A stretch of DNA of 23,017 nucleotides from Lachnospiraceae bacterium (GTDB taxonomy: Bacteria > Bacillota > Clostridia > Lachnospirales > Lachnospiraceae). Below the pieces are notes generated by a model. The model was not told the DNA's origin. It ran no database searches and saw nothing but the letters and a program-made list of their open reading frames with translations. The first letter of the stretch is position 1. Each line of letters starts with the position of its first letter. The DNA lies in the NCBI GenBank assembly GCA_900769115.1, contig CAAGFJ010000037.1:1-23017 (forward strand), written 5' to 3'. The position numbers and the translations under genes are program-made. Of this stretch, positions 7,994 through 15,842 are shown piece by piece.

Positions 7994-8233
7994 TTAAAAG
8001 CTCCGATTACCCATTCCACATGGATTACTCGGCTTAATATCCGGTGATTCTGCCACATAATTCGTACGAAATGCAGCATTTACCTCCGCAATCTCTTTCT
8101 TTCCGTCAATATAATCCCGAAAATACTCCATCAGATCCATGCCGGAATTCTCACAGCCTTCTTCCTCTTCCCACTGCTTGATCAATTCAATTCGTTCCGA
8201 CTTGGTCGTATCCTTAATTAACGTACTCTTCAT
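7994..8233 (-). CDS. Conserved small soluble protein, function unknown
   Basis: A 79-residue protein starting MKSTLIKDTTKSERIELIKQW, with an acidic middle (EEEEGCENSGMDLMEYFRDY), IDGKKEIAEVNAAF and a C-terminal CGMGNRSF. I recall similar small Lachnospiraceae proteins that share the DTTKxER...YIDGKKEIAE pattern. Pipelines sometimes give them enzyme names that the length cannot justify. ATG 8233 is chosen because AAGGAGA sits about 8 nt upstream. The frame is open to an ATG at 8317 that directly follows the permease stop but lacks a ribosome binding site. It lies between the permease and the bile salt hydrolase in the same direction. Confidence 0.7.
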   Translation of the reverse strand: MKSTLIKDTTKSERIELIKQWEEEEGCENSGMDLMEYFRDYIDGKKEIAEVNAAFRTNYVAESPDIKPSNPCGMGNRSF

Positions 8234-8317
8234 ACTATTGTCTCCTTTTCTTTCAAATCTACTCTTGATAGGGTATAACCTATTATTCACTCTTACTTTG
8301 AACAGGTATTTCTTCAT

Positions 8318-9517
8318 TCAGATATTACAATTAACTATGATCATTACAACTAGAAATACCACATTTGCAATCGTAAAAGACAGAAAATATCTTCCACGAA
8401 GTGTAACATTCTCTTTCGCAATATATTTGAAACTGATCAAACTCGCCATGGATGCGATCAGTGTTCCAAGACCTCCGAGGTTCGTTCCGATGATCAAGGC
8501 CTGAATATTCTCTGTGAAACCGGACAGCAGAATCGCCGCCGGCACATTACTCATCACCTGACTTGCCAACACCGACGTAATCACTTCTCGTCCTGTAATG
8601 ATATGTTGCAGCCAGTCATGAAAGACGTCAATTCTTCCTATATTGCCAATAAAGATAAATAATGCTACAAACGTAGCAAGCAGGGAATAATCTACCTTTC
8701 CTAATATCTTACGATCACACAATACAATATAGAGCAAAACTACTCCGACCAGAATACCATATGAAATCATTCTGGCAACAACCAACAGACTAAATGCAAA
8801 CAACATGATATATCCGATCAGTTTCCAATTCAGTTGAATATTCTGTATATCATTCCCTGATATCTGTTTATTCTCCGCATCATTTTTGACCGCAGCTAAT
8901 TTACCTCTCTGATTTTCCATTCTATCATCAGGATCAACTATAGCTTGCTTTCTATCTCTCCATGCGCATATCGCAATCCATCCAAGAAGCAACACCAGTG
9001 CGGCAACTGTGTATGGCAACAGTAACTTGATGAAATCTGCCACACTCATCTCCGTTCTGCCATAAAGGTACAAATTCTGTGGATTGCCAATCGGCGTCAT
9101 CATGCTTCCAAGGTTTGCTGCAATTGTCTGCATTACCACGATACGCAATAGCCACTTTTCTGTAATGATTGTCGACATCTTATGTGCTAATACAATCGTA
9201 AATGGTACAAACGTGATTAAAGACACATCATTCGTGATCAACATGGAAGAAAAGAAACAAAGCAGGATAAGTACCGTTGCGATTGCTCCGATTCCATGCA
9301 CTCTCTGTAATAATCTTCCCGCAAACCAATCAAACAGACCAAGTTGTCTCAACCCCGCCACTATAGCCATCAAACTAAACAAAATACCAAGTGTCCGGAA
9401 ATCAATATAATCCAGATATTGACGATCCGGCAATACAAAAAATACAGAAATCACTGCCAATAATATTGCAATCGACAATACCGTTTCTTTTTTTATAAAA
9501 TTCTTCATTCGACTCAT
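8318..9517 (-). CDS. Ion transporter superfamily permease (CitMHS/ArsB/NhaD-like)
   Basis: A 399-residue membrane protein with about 10-11 helices in two halves joined by a hydrophilic loop (about 190-225). Half 1 holds LITNDVSLITFVPF (93-106) and a hairpin motif with IGNPQNLYLY (143-152). Half 2 holds SNVPAAILLSGFT and GTNLGGLGTLIASMASLISFK. The paired TND / SNVPAA and GNPQN / GTNLGG motifs are those of the SLC13/CitMHS/ArsB-NhaD superfamily, whose members move carboxylates, arsenite or Na+/H+. The substrate is not predictable. The ribosome binding site is poor: GGAG is 13 nt from ATG 9517, and Met4 is an alternative start. The small protein and the bile salt hydrolase lie downstream, so a role with bile acids or their amino acid products is only a thought. 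Confidence 0.8.
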   Translation of the reverse strand: MSRMKNFIKKETVLSIAILLAVISVFFVLPDRQYLDYIDFRTLGILFSLMAIVAGLRQLGLFDWFAGRLLQRVHGIGAIATVLILLCFFSSMLITNDVSLITFVPFTIVLAHKMSTIITEKWLLRIVVMQTIAANLGSMMTPIGNPQNLYLYGRTEMSVADFIKLLLPYTVAALVLLLGWIAICAWRDRKQAIVDPDDRMENQRGKLAAVKNDAENKQISGNDIQNIQLNWKLIGYIMLFAFSLLVVARMISYGILVGVVLLYIVLCDRKILGKVDYSLLATFVALFIFIGNIGRIDVFHDWLQHIITGREVITSVLASQVMSNVPAAILLSGFTENIQALIIGTNLGGLGTLIASMASLISFKYIAKENVTLRGRYFLSFTIANVVFLVVMIIVNCNI

Positions 9518-9623
9518 GCTACATACTTTTCTCCATCCTAAGATATTCTTCTATGCAAACATTTTCTTTAAGAATGCATACATACAATTATAATATCATA
9601 AGAATGTAAATACTGCCAGATGA

Positions 9624-11021
9624 TCAGCCTGCAATCGGGAATAATTCAATCAATACGATCCACACCAGACCATAATAGACAACAATGGCTACTAAGTCGT
9701 TGATCGTCGTGATCAACGGTCCGGATGCAACAGCCGGATCTACGTGAATCTTCTTGAAAAAGATTGGAATCAGCGTTCCCACTAAGCTTGATACCACCAT
9801 AGCACCAACCAAAGATACTCCTACACATCCGGATACCATAAATGCAGCACCAAGTGCATAATGTTTGAAAAAATATACATACAATCCAATGAATAGCAAT
9901 GCCATAATTCCAAGAAACAATCCGTTCAGCAGACCGACACGCATTTCCTTAATTACTAATGTTACCTTCTGCTTCGTCGACAGATTCTCATCCATCAGAA
10001 CACGGATTGTTACCGCAAGCGACTGAGTTCCGACATTACCTGCCATATCTAAGATCAATGACTGAAAACACATTACAATCGGTATAATGGCAACAACGGT
10101 CTCAAATGCACCGACTACACTCGATACACCCATGCCAAGAAACAGTAAAATAATCAGCCACGGCAGACGTTTTTTCATACTGTCTATCGTTGTCTCATTG
10201 AGATCTTCCTCTGCCGTCAAACCGGCTAACTTCGCATAATCCTCGCCCATCTCATCATCGACAACTTCTACGATGTCCTGTGCGGTAATAATTCCCACAA
10301 TATGTCCATCATCCCGTAAGACCGGAATAGAATCCTCTGCATAATCCTTGATCTGTTCAATACAATCACTGATCTGTTCATGATCTAACACATACGGATA
10401 AGACCGGCTGACCAGATCTTCCAGATTCTCGTACTCTCTTGCTATGATCAGATCTTTCAGATCAATTGCTCCATAAAATGCATCTTTATCATCTACCACA
10501 TAGATTGTCTGGATGTTATCATTTTCTCCTGCCTGCACTACCAATTCGCGCATTGCCTGACGGATGGTAAGCGTATTGTGAATGACAATATAATTCGTCG
10601 TCATACAACTACCGATCTCATCCTCATCATAGGATAAAATCAACTTCACATCATCCATGGCATCCCGATCTAACATGGTAACAATCTTCTGCCGTTTCTT
10701 CTCGTCCAACTCAGCCAGCAGATCTACCGCATCATCCGGCTCCATCTCCGATACAACCCTTGCCACCTTCTCAATTGGCAATTCATTAAAATAAACTTCT
10801 GCATCTTCTATATAAGAAAAGATGTCCGCCACCCGCTCTACACCAAGAATCGGATACAGGCGCTTCCGTTCTTCCGGCTTAATCTGTGTAATTGCCTCAG
10901 CAATATCATTATCATGATAATCGGAAATTCGATCAAGCAGCTCTTTTTCCGGTAAGCCACTTCGGATGATTGCAATTAATTCTTCTACATACTGATTTTC
11001 TCTTAATATTTCTTTTGCCAT
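9624..11021 (-). CDS. mgtE: MgtE magnesium transporter
   Basis: A 465-residue Mg2+ channel. The N-terminal superhelical domain (about 5-130) has MEPDDAVDLLAELD. A CBS pair (about 135-255) binds Mg2+ and gates the pore. The membrane domain has five helices (about 286-465) with DMAGNVGTQSLAV (325-337), DPAVASGPLITT (428-439) and pore-lining Asp442. The length is normal. ATG 11021 is chosen because AAGGAC lies 6 nt upstream. The open frame continues to a TTG at 11054, which falls in a leader hairpin. Upstream is a long structured leader. I looked for an M-box riboswitch, often found before mgtE, and did not find its conserved blocks. The permease gene starts 106 nt after the stop. Confidence 0.95.
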   Translation of the reverse strand: MAKEILRENQYVEELIAIIRSGLPEKELLDRISDYHDNDIAEAITQIKPEERKRLYPILGVERVADIFSYIEDAEVYFNELPIEKVARVVSEMEPDDAVDLLAELDEKKRQKIVTMLDRDAMDDVKLILSYDEDEIGSCMTTNYIVIHNTLTIRQAMRELVVQAGENDNIQTIYVVDDKDAFYGAIDLKDLIIAREYENLEDLVSRSYPYVLDHEQISDCIEQIKDYAEDSIPVLRDDGHIVGIITAQDIVEVVDDEMGEDYAKLAGLTAEEDLNETTIDSMKKRLPWLIILLFLGMGVSSVVGAFETVVAIIPIVMCFQSLILDMAGNVGTQSLAVTIRVLMDENLSTKQKVTLVIKEMRVGLLNGLFLGIMALLFIGLYVYFFKHYALGAAFMVSGCVGVSLVGAMVVSSLVGTLIPIFFKKIHVDPAVASGPLITTINDLVAIVVYYGLVWIVLIELFPIAG

Positions 11022-11273
11022 GTCTCGTCCTTTCTGCAAAAAAGTGTGAAACAAAGAGTCGCTTGCGACTCTTTTGCGCCCGAGCGGAATTGCGAAGCAA
11101 TTATCTTCCTCTCCGCAAGGTGCGCATACTTAGCGCAGCGTTTTTGCTTTATAGGACAAACTTTCCTATAAAGCAAAATACACCGCCTAAATCCACGAGT
11201 TACTCTCTTACATGAACTCAGATTCTGATACGGTGTATCTATGACATGACATTCTATTCATCTTACCTGATAA
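11022..11273 (-). promoter_or_regulatory. Structured mgtE leader with four hairpins
   Basis: On the minus-strand transcript the order is as follows. (1) ATACACCG / CGGTGTAT arms (11178-11185 with 11231-11238). (2) A perfect 15-bp stem with a 7-nt loop (11142-11178). (3) A nested imperfect hairpin (11075-11126), with outer TGCGC/GCGCA, inner GCGGA/TCCGC and core AATTGC-GAA-GCAATT. (4) A 10-bp stem with a 2-nt loop (11053-11074), followed by TTTGTTTCACACTTTTTT and then the mgtE ribosome binding site. Element 4 resembles an attenuator. The GC-rich part (11053-11141) looks like repeat material and may have been inserted. Confidence 0.55.
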
Positions 11274-11446
11274 TTACAGGATCAAAGCTTCTCTTAATCC
11301 TACTTCATACAGTCTGTAATTATCCTCATCTATTGCACAGCAATTCTTACGGATGGTTGCAGCCACACGGATCCAATCATCCTAAAACCAGTCATATCCG
11401 ATACATCGTACCAGTTACTTCGCCCGTGACTATCACAACTATCCAT
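11274..11446 (-). pseudogene. Short ORF or decayed small gene before mgtE
   Basis: An ATG at 11446 with GGAGG (11455-11459) 8 nt upstream opens a 38-codon frame (stop 11330-11332) starting MDSCDSHGRSNWYDV. A second frame, bounded by TAG (11382-11384) and TAA (11274-11276), encodes 35 residues with natural-looking composition: DDWIRVAATIRKNCCAIDED, then NYRLYEVGLREALIL. One frameshift and one stop separate a plausible N-terminus from this C-terminus, so the best reading is a decayed protein of about 55-57 residues. A functional 38-residue peptide is the alternative. An 11-bp inverted repeat (11269-11279 and 11314-11324) overlaps the end. No family is recognised. Confidence 0.4.
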
Positions 11447-11481
11447 AAAAATCACCTCCATCTGTCTTAACATACGGTTGG

Positions 11482-11510
11482 AGTATAACACCCCCTTCAT
11501 CATATGTCAA
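11482..11510 (-). promoter_or_regulatory. Near-consensus promoter upstream of the short ORF and mgtE
   Basis: On the minus strand, TTGACA (11510-11505), a 17-bp spacer and TATACT (11487-11482). The predicted start near 11475 lies 29 nt before the ATG of the short ORF and about 455 nt before mgtE. It is one of the best promoters in the window. Confidence 0.75.
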
Positions 11511-11550
11511 AACCGTTTTTGTTAAAACTCTGTTAAAGATTGTCTCTGAT

Positions 11551-12825
11551 CTACGGCTGTGCTTTCTGATATGCATTGTATATATTGTCTATCACTTCTT
11601 CTTTTGAAAGCTTGTTGTATAGATAATAATCTGCATTCACCTTAAATACATCATATACATCTTCATTCTCTAACATCGGCGACAACACTTTTAATTGTGC
11701 TGCATTCTGTTCGCGCATATCATCTGCCTGTTTCTCATAGCCCTCCAACATATGCTCTCTGGTCAGGATGTTCCGTGCTGAATCGCTGATCGGGATTCCT
11801 TTTTCTGTTCCCTGCAACAACGTCATCTCCTCACTGTTTAATAAATAATTCAGTAATTCACCAGCCTCTTTCGGATGTTCCGTGACTCCACTGATCGCAT
11901 ACATCGTCGCCGGCTTTACATACCAGCCAAATGCCTTTGCTCCTGATGCACATACATATTCTCCAACTGCTACTTCATTTCCTGATTCCTGTAGCAAATT
12001 ACAATAATTACTGGCATCGCTGATCCAGGCAAGCGTTCCTGCCACCGTTCCGTTGGAAAATGTATTCCTCGTAAACTGATCAATCGGTATCAATACCTTC
12101 TCATCAATCAGACGCTTATAAAAATCCAATATATATCCAATGTCTTCCTTTCCTAACCGTACTGTTCCGTCTTCTCCAATTACTTCCTGCCCTGTCGTCT
12201 GTACATAATATGCCACTAACAGAAAAAACGCCTGCTTCTCCGATGCTCCCAAAGGGTAAACTCCGTCTTTTTTCATCACCTTTGCCGCCGCAAACAGATC
12301 TTCCCATGTCTTTGGAATCTGTAAGCCATATGCCTGATACAAAGACTTATTATAATAGAACATTGGTGTATTAAATGAAATGGGAATCGCCTGTAACTTT
12401 CCATTCACTTCACCAAAATGTAACTCATCCTCTGTATAATTATCCAGATCAACTACGTCTGACAAATCATACAGATTATAGAATCCTTCTCCCTGAGGAG
12501 AATACTGCTCAATCCAGGAATAATTGATCAGCATAACATCCGGTGTATTATGGGATTGCATATAGATACGCATATGATTCTCATAACCTCCCCAGTTGCC
12601 ATAACTGCTGATTACCTGAATATGATCATCTGTCATATGCATAAACTGATCCAGACCTTCCAGCATATAATGATGCCTGTCATCATTGCCCCACCAGGAG
12701 CATTTGATCGATACCTCCGCATCATACACAACTTTACTTTCTTTTGTCGTGCAACCGGTCTGTAATATCATGATTCCACACAACAGCAAACTGATGGTTC
12801 GTTTCCATTGCTTTCCTCGTCTCAT
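11551..12825 (-). CDS. Extracellular solute-binding lipoprotein (family 1-like)
   Basis: A 424-residue periplasmic-binding-type protein. The N-terminus MRRGKQWKRT, a hydrophobic core and LQTGC give a lipoprotein signal with Cys25 as the lipid anchor. The mature part has the sugar-binding-protein pattern: IKCSWWGNDDRHHYMLEGLDQF near the start, PDVMLINYSWI, GKLQAIPISFNTPMFYYNKSLYQAYGL, PKTWEDLFAAAK and a C-terminal half with HPKEAGELLNYLL. The family usually feeds oligosaccharides to ABC importers, but no permease or ATPase gene is present. Its ATG overlaps the TGA of the diguanylate cyclase gene (ATGA), so the two are translated together. I infer a ligand-presenting role for that sensor. The ligand is unknown, but aromatic residues (Trp45, Trp46, Trp78) would suit a sugar. 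Confidence 0.88.
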   Translation of the reverse strand: MRRGKQWKRTISLLLCGIMILQTGCTTKESKVVYDAEVSIKCSWWGNDDRHHYMLEGLDQFMHMTDDHIQVISSYGNWGGYENHMRIYMQSHNTPDVMLINYSWIEQYSPQGEGFYNLYDLSDVVDLDNYTEDELHFGEVNGKLQAIPISFNTPMFYYNKSLYQAYGLQIPKTWEDLFAAAKVMKKDGVYPLGASEKQAFFLLVAYYVQTTGQEVIGEDGTVRLGKEDIGYILDFYKRLIDEKVLIPIDQFTRNTFSNGTVAGTLAWISDASNYCNLLQESGNEVAVGEYVCASGAKAFGWYVKPATMYAISGVTEHPKEAGELLNYLLNSEEMTLLQGTEKGIPISDSARNILTREHMLEGYEKQADDMREQNAAQLKVLSPMLENEDVYDVFKVNADYYLYNKLSKEEVIDNIYNAYQKAQP

Positions 12826-14321
12826 AACTTCTCTCCATCCTCATACCAATTGTATTGATGTTTCCCGCTTCGCTTCGATACATACAAGGCTTTGTCTGCA
12901 TTCTGATACATTTCCTCATAGGTAAGATCCGTTCTCTGCCATGTCTGATATCCACCCACAGATAACGCAAGCCGGCACTCCTCATACTGAGAAGATATAT
13001 CGGCTGCAAATCGTTCAAAAAGCTGATCCAGCTTACGCTCTACATCAGTCCTTGCTCTATCGTATGTCGTACCTGCATAGGATAGATAGATAGAAAATTC
13101 ATCCCCACCTACTCGTCCAAGTACTGCTTCTTTATCAAAAATATCCCGAAAGGCTTTCGCCACCTTATGTAATGCTTCATCTCCTGCCTGATGCCCCAGA
13201 CGGTCATTTACCAGTTTGAAATTGTCCATATCCAACATTAGAAAAACATGCTGTACAGCCAACGTCTCCCTGGAAAGATGACTTTCTACCACCTCCTGGT
13301 ATGACGCCTTATTCAACAGCCCCGTCAACTGGTCATAATCCGCACGTTTTGTGATAGAATGAAATACATTGCCTGCTCTTTTGGATGCCTGAAAAGATAA
13401 GAGCATTCCCAATAAAATGATCACACATATCATGGCAATCGCAACAACGGCGGACCGCCTTGCAAACTGGCTCTCCTCTGCAAATAAGACATCCGTTGGA
13501 ATCGTACAGATCACACTCCAGTCATTCTTACACATCCCCTTGGTCACAACATTATCCTTACCAAGAATCTGATAATCCTCTGACTGCAGATCCAGTTCCG
13601 GTATCTGATCCCTCGCATCTTTTCCAACCAATGTTGTATCATCCGCATATAATATCGTACCCTTGTCATCTACCAGACAGATCTGTAACTGTTCCATTCC
13701 CTCCGGCACGTTGAAAATGGAAGCAAATTCTCTGCTATAAAATGCGGTTACCAGAATTGCATTCTCATTCAGCCGTTTCACATAATAGACCCGGTCATAA
13801 CATTTATTATAATCGAAAAACCATCCGGATTCTGTCTTATCATCCGTGATCCGGCTGCTCATATAATCATATAGCCCCCCTTTCGGGAACATCTGCACAA
13901 TCGTATTTGAGATCCAGCCAACTGTTATGTCATTCGAATAAACGACTCCAAAATCCGAAAAATTCTGCAACACACTCAGGTCTTCAATTCGCTTTTGCAG
14001 CATCTTCTGCTGTTGAATCCGTTCAAATTCATCTGCGTTCTCTACCGTTGCATCATATTCATAGTAACTTTTGTCTGAAAAGAACAAAGCTGCTGTATCT
14101 TCCACCTTCTCCAGATACAGATTCACATTATCAATCTGCTGACAATTACTGGAATGAATTAATTTCACTACCTTATTCTGCATCTCGTTTGCTGAATGCA
14201 TTGTAATTACATAAGAAGTCAGCCCTGCCGACACAATAAATGCAATTACAATAATAACCGCAATATGGATCACAAAAACCTGAATTGTCTTTTCCGTCCT
14301 GGTACGATTTGTAAATGCCAT
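12822..14321 (-). CDS. Membrane diguanylate cyclase with extracellular CACHE-like sensor
   Basis: A 499-residue protein that would make cyclic di-GMP from two GTP. A membrane helix (13-40), an extracellular region of about 245 residues that resembles a double CACHE domain (VYYVKRLNENAILVTAFYS, ICLVDDKGTILYADD), a second helix (290-310), then a GGDEF domain (about 328-495). The domain carries DQLTGLLNK, DMDNFKLVND, GHQAGDEAL and an intact VGGDEF (404-409), so activity is expected. The RxxD inhibitory site five residues before GGDEF is absent (DKEA stands there). The gene starts 21 nt after the MATE gene and overlaps the lipoprotein gene by 4 nt. Confidence 0.92.
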   Translation of the reverse strand: MAFTNRTRTEKTIQVFVIHIAVIIVIAFIVSAGLTSYVITMHSANEMQNKVVKLIHSSNCQQIDNVNLYLEKVEDTAALFFSDKSYYEYDATVENADEFERIQQQKMLQKRIEDLSVLQNFSDFGVVYSNDITVGWISNTIVQMFPKGGLYDYMSSRITDDKTESGWFFDYNKCYDRVYYVKRLNENAILVTAFYSREFASIFNVPEGMEQLQICLVDDKGTILYADDTTLVGKDARDQIPELDLQSEDYQILGKDNVVTKGMCKNDWSVICTIPTDVLFAEESQFARRSAVVAIAMICVIILLGMLLSFQASKRAGNVFHSITKRADYDQLTGLLNKASYQEVVESHLSRETLAVQHVFLMLDMDNFKLVNDRLGHQAGDEALHKVAKAFRDIFDKEAVLGRVGGDEFSIYLSYAGTTYDRARTDVERKLDQLFERFAADISSQYEECRLALSVGGYQTWQRTDLTYEEMYQNADKALYVSKRSGKHQYNWYEDGEKL

Positions 14322-14342
14322 CTTATCCTACCTCTGTTTCTA

Positions 14343-15707
14343 TCATTCTACCAGATTGGTGATCCAGATTCCCTTCCGCACAAGCACATAGCCTACTGAT
14401 ACCTTAATGAAATCCGCCGCCTGAATGATCGTATAAACCACCAATATCGGAAGTGCCGTATACTTGCATAGAACAAATGCCAGACTTACCGCTACCACCC
14501 ATGTAAACACACTGTCAAATAAGAACGTGATCATTGTCTTACCACCGGAACGTAATGTGAAATACAACACATTCAGGAAGCCCTGTACCGGGAAGAATAA
14601 TGCCGTGATCACGATAAACCATTGTCCTAACTGCCGCACCTCTTCTGTAGTATCATAACACATCGGAAATACTTTCGAAAGCGAAACTAATATCACTGTT
14701 AAAATAACACAAAGCCCTGCCGTAAACCACATCAGCTTATGAGAACCTTTCTTGGCATCCTCAAAGCGGGACGCTCCCAGATACTGCCCGATCAGAATAC
14801 CAACTGCATTTCCCATTGCTACAAATACTACATTCAACAAATTGCAGATTGCATTTGAGATATTAAGGCCAGCTACAATCTGAAGCCCCTTCATGGAATA
14901 ACACTGCGTCAGAGCTGCAATTCCGCCTGACCACAGAAACTCATTAAAGAAAATCGGCAGACCCTTGCGTATAACAATCCACATCTCCTGCATCGGAAAC
15001 ACTAAAGTCCGATACACATTCTGAAGAAACGGATATTTTTCAATCCGGATATGTGTCCAGGATACCACAACGGTCATCTCCACGATTCTTGCCAGTACGG
15101 TTGCAATAGCTGCCCCCTTTACCTCTAACCGAGGAAAGCCAAACTTACCATAGATCAACAGATAGTTAAATACAACATCCACTACCACCGAGCAGATTCC
15201 ACCGATCATCGGCTTCACGCTCTCTCCTAATTCCCTGAGACTTCCTGCATATACCTGTGTAATAGAAAACGGAACCAGTCCCCACAGCATAACATGCAGA
15301 TAATCCAGTCCATGCTGCATCGTCTCCTGTGCATCAATATCTCCACCATTGCCATGCAGATACAGACCAATCATCCACTTCCCTGCCACAATAAATGCCA
15401 CCATGCCGACAAGTGTGATTGCTGCAGCAATCCACATCTTCAGCCGGAACACATTCTGATATCCCTCTTTGTTACCTCTTCCAAAATATTGTGCCCCATA
15501 GATACCCGGACCCGACAAACCACCAAAAATGGCTAAGAAAAATACAAATAATAACTGACTGACAATAGAAACTCCGGTCATACTTTCCGTACCGAGACTT
15601 CCCACCATCAGGTTATCCACAAGGCTGACTGCATTGGTAATCCCGTTCTGGATCATCATCGGAACTGCCAGCATCAATGCCTTCTTATATATCGAATTCT
15701 CGTTCAA
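14343..15707 (-). CDS. MATE family efflux transporter
   Basis: A 454-residue multidrug and toxin extrusion-type antiporter with 12 predicted membrane helices. The N-terminal signature is YKKALMLAVPMMIQNGITNAVSLVDNLMVGSLG, the typical P-x-x-x-Q and D-x-x-M-V-G-x-L-G pattern. The two halves join near residue 230. Members export cationic drugs or metabolites using a Na+ or H+ gradient; the substrate here is unknown. Translation starts at TTG (15707), with AGGAGG nine nt upstream. No ATG is better placed: the next Met lies inside the first helix. It heads a three-gene run with the diguanylate cyclase and the solute-binding lipoprotein. Confidence 0.92.
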   Translation of the reverse strand: MNENSIYKKALMLAVPMMIQNGITNAVSLVDNLMVGSLGTESMTGVSIVSQLLFVFFLAIFGGLSGPGIYGAQYFGRGNKEGYQNVFRLKMWIAAAITLVGMVAFIVAGKWMIGLYLHGNGGDIDAQETMQHGLDYLHVMLWGLVPFSITQVYAGSLRELGESVKPMIGGICSVVVDVVFNYLLIYGKFGFPRLEVKGAAIATVLARIVEMTVVVSWTHIRIEKYPFLQNVYRTLVFPMQEMWIVIRKGLPIFFNEFLWSGGIAALTQCYSMKGLQIVAGLNISNAICNLLNVVFVAMGNAVGILIGQYLGASRFEDAKKGSHKLMWFTAGLCVILTVILVSLSKVFPMCYDTTEEVRQLGQWFIVITALFFPVQGFLNVLYFTLRSGGKTMITFLFDSVFTWVVAVSLAFVLCKYTALPILVVYTIIQAADFIKVSVGYVLVRKGIWITNLVE

Positions 15708-15735
15708 GCTCTCTTACCTCCTAAGTTTACGAAAC

Positions 15736-15763
15736 ATCATATCACACTTTTCTTTTTTATGCA
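15736..15763 (-). promoter_or_regulatory. Promoter of the MATE operon
   Basis: On the minus strand an extended -10, TGATATGAT (hexamer at 15741-15736), with TGCATA 16 nt upstream as a weak -35. The predicted start is about 20 nt upstream of the MATE TTG. Confidence 0.45.
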
Positions 15764-15780
15764 TCCTCAAAACATAAATA

Positions 15781-15812
15781 AATGCCGGATGACATCACAT
15801 CACCCGGCATCT
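15781..15812 (-). terminator. Terminator after the thiolase gene
   Basis: On the minus strand, GATGCCGG and the matching CCGGCAT flank a loop that itself contains GATG/CATC pairs. They are followed by TTTATTTATGTTTT. It lies about 30 nt after the thiolase stop. Confidence 0.7.
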
Positions 15813-15842
15813 GCTATGCAATCTATATTGTCTTGATATATC

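Noticed and set aside
7994..8317. Longer 107-residue version of the small protein from ATG 8317
   Set aside because: There is no ribosome binding site before 8317, while AAGGAGA precedes the internal ATG at 8233.
11022..11480. M-box (ykoK) riboswitch before mgtE
   Set aside because: The conserved GUUAGGUGAGGC and GCAGCUGGAUGC-like blocks were sought by eye on the minus strand and not found.
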